A stretch of DNA of 6,375 bases from Lentisphaerota bacterium (GTDB taxonomy: Bacteria; Verrucomicrobiota; Kiritimatiellia; RFP12; UBA3636): positions 1-6,375 of the forward strand of contig JAAZAI010000325.1 of assembly GCA_012514445.1 (NCBI GenBank), in the 5' to 3' direction. Positions 5,729-6,375 of this stretch are shown in pieces. A program made the translations under genes and the position numbers. Position 1 is the first letter of the stretch, and each line of letters opens with the position of its first letter. The notes beneath the pieces were generated by a model. The model was not told the DNA's origin. It did not search any database and was given only the letters and a program-made list of their open reading frames with translations.

Positions 5729-6375
5729 ATGCCGCGTTCAAACGAATATCTTCTCGGCGGATACACCTACCATCTGACGCACCGCTGCCACAACCGGGAA
5801 TTCCTCTTGCGGAGCATGCGCGATCGTGATGTCTATCGGCATTGGCTGTGCGAAGGGGTCGAGCGATTTGATGTTTCCGTCTACGGGTACTGCATCACGA
5901 ACAACCACGTCCACGTTGTCGCCTACGCGAAGGATTCTGAGGCGATTTCAGGCATGATGCACCTCGCCGCCGGGGCTGTGGCGAAGCAGTACAATTTGCG
6001 CGCGCGGCATCTGGGTGCCGTTTGGGAGCATCCGTTCCATTGCACCTTGGTGGAAGGGAGGCGGCATCTGCTCAATTGCCTGGCCTACGTGGACTTGAAC
6101 ATGGTCCGCGCGGGCTGCGTCCCGCATCCGGAGGCGTGGCGTTGGTGCGGTTACGATGAAGTGGCCGGCCAGAGGACGCGATATCGGATCCTCGATCTGA
6201 AAGGGCTGGTCCGGCGGCTGGGATACGCATCGCAGGAAGCATACCGCGAGGAATACGCCGCGCTGCTCAAGCGCAAAATCGACGGCGGCGAGTTGTCTCG
6301 GGAGCCCGGTTGGACCGAGTCTCTGGCGGTGGGGGATCAGGAATTCATCGAGCAGGCCGCCAAGCTCTATCCGCA
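5729..6375 (+). CDS. RAYT-type Y1/HUH transposase, 3' end cut by window
   Basis: A single-strand DNA transposase of the IS200/REP-associated (RAYT) superfamily, which nicks and rejoins DNA at hairpin-bearing ends through a 5'-phosphotyrosine link. The 215 visible residues show the N-terminal strand YLLGGYTYHLTHRCHNRE (7-24), the HUH metal site in TNNHVHVV (H60 and H62), the helix AAGAVAKQYN (80-89) with the likely catalytic Tyr88, VWEHPFHCTLVE (98-109) and the helical segment CLAYVDLNMVRAG (117-129), followed by WRWCGYDEV (137-145). All expected core residues are present, so the visible part looks functional. The frame is open to the right edge; a C-terminal tail after the Y1 core is usual in this subgroup, so part of it lies outside. 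The ATG at 5729 is chosen because homologues begin MPR- or MPRK- in this way. There is no ribosome site upstream. Long stretches of the core have no stop or frameshift. Confidence 0.92.
   Translation, partial: MPRSNEYLLGGYTYHLTHRCHNREFLLRSMRDRDVYRHWLCEGVERFDVSVYGYCITNNHVHVVAYAKDSEAISGMMHLAAGAVAKQYNLRARHLGAVWEHPFHCTLVEGRRHLLNCLAYVDLNMVRAGCVPHPEAWRWCGYDEVAGQRTRYRILDLKGLVRRLGYASQEAYREEYAALLKRKIDGGELSREPGWTESLAVGDQEFIEQAAKLYP

Overview
This GC-rich, gene-dense window holds four complete or near-complete genes and one transposase cut by the right edge. No single marker fixes the organism. Three things fit a GC-rich member of the Verrucomicrobiota/Kiritimatiellota/Lentisphaerota (PVC) group best: the stand-alone AICAR transformylase with a long N-terminal arm, the RAYT-type transposase, and above all the gaps packed with degenerate short-period repeats. 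A deltaproteobacterial-type lineage is the main alternative. This placement is inference from family memory, not from a search.

Layout: (1) 2-1267, plus strand, a purine-biosynthesis AICAR formyltransferase of the short (no cyclohydrolase domain) class. (2) 1268-1610, a gap that is a mosaic of small repeats: a perfect GC palindrome, diverged 'acgaatg' and 'aggatt' blocks, eleven consecutive degenerate hexamers and two heptamer mini-arrays. (3) 1611-2975 and 2962-4311, plus strand, a MATE-family membrane exporter overlapping by 14 nt an HI0933/YhiN-type flavoprotein, probably one transcript. (4) 4301-4948, minus strand, a 3-methyladenine DNA glycosylase whose stop codon interlocks tail-to-tail with that of the flavoprotein. 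(5) 4949-5728, mostly non-coding, with hairpins, a terminator-like structure and a short coding-like remnant on the minus strand. (6) 5729 to the right edge, plus strand, a HUH/Y1 transposase of the REP-associated (RAYT) type, apparently with an extended -10 promoter placed for leaderless transcription.

The genes do not form one pathway: purine synthesis, export, a flavoprotein of unclear role, base-excision repair and a mobile element. The unifying oddity is that repeat DNA of intergenic type appears to have entered proteins. The flavoprotein has four copies of a 21-bp unit, encoding (L/F)DSRPPH/W, between its start codon and its FAD-binding fold. The glycosylase loses its normal C-terminus and reads through about 48 codons of repeat-derived sequence. 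Both repeats share the core cgccctccgc. I see no CRISPR array, tRNA, rRNA, defence operon or secretion system.
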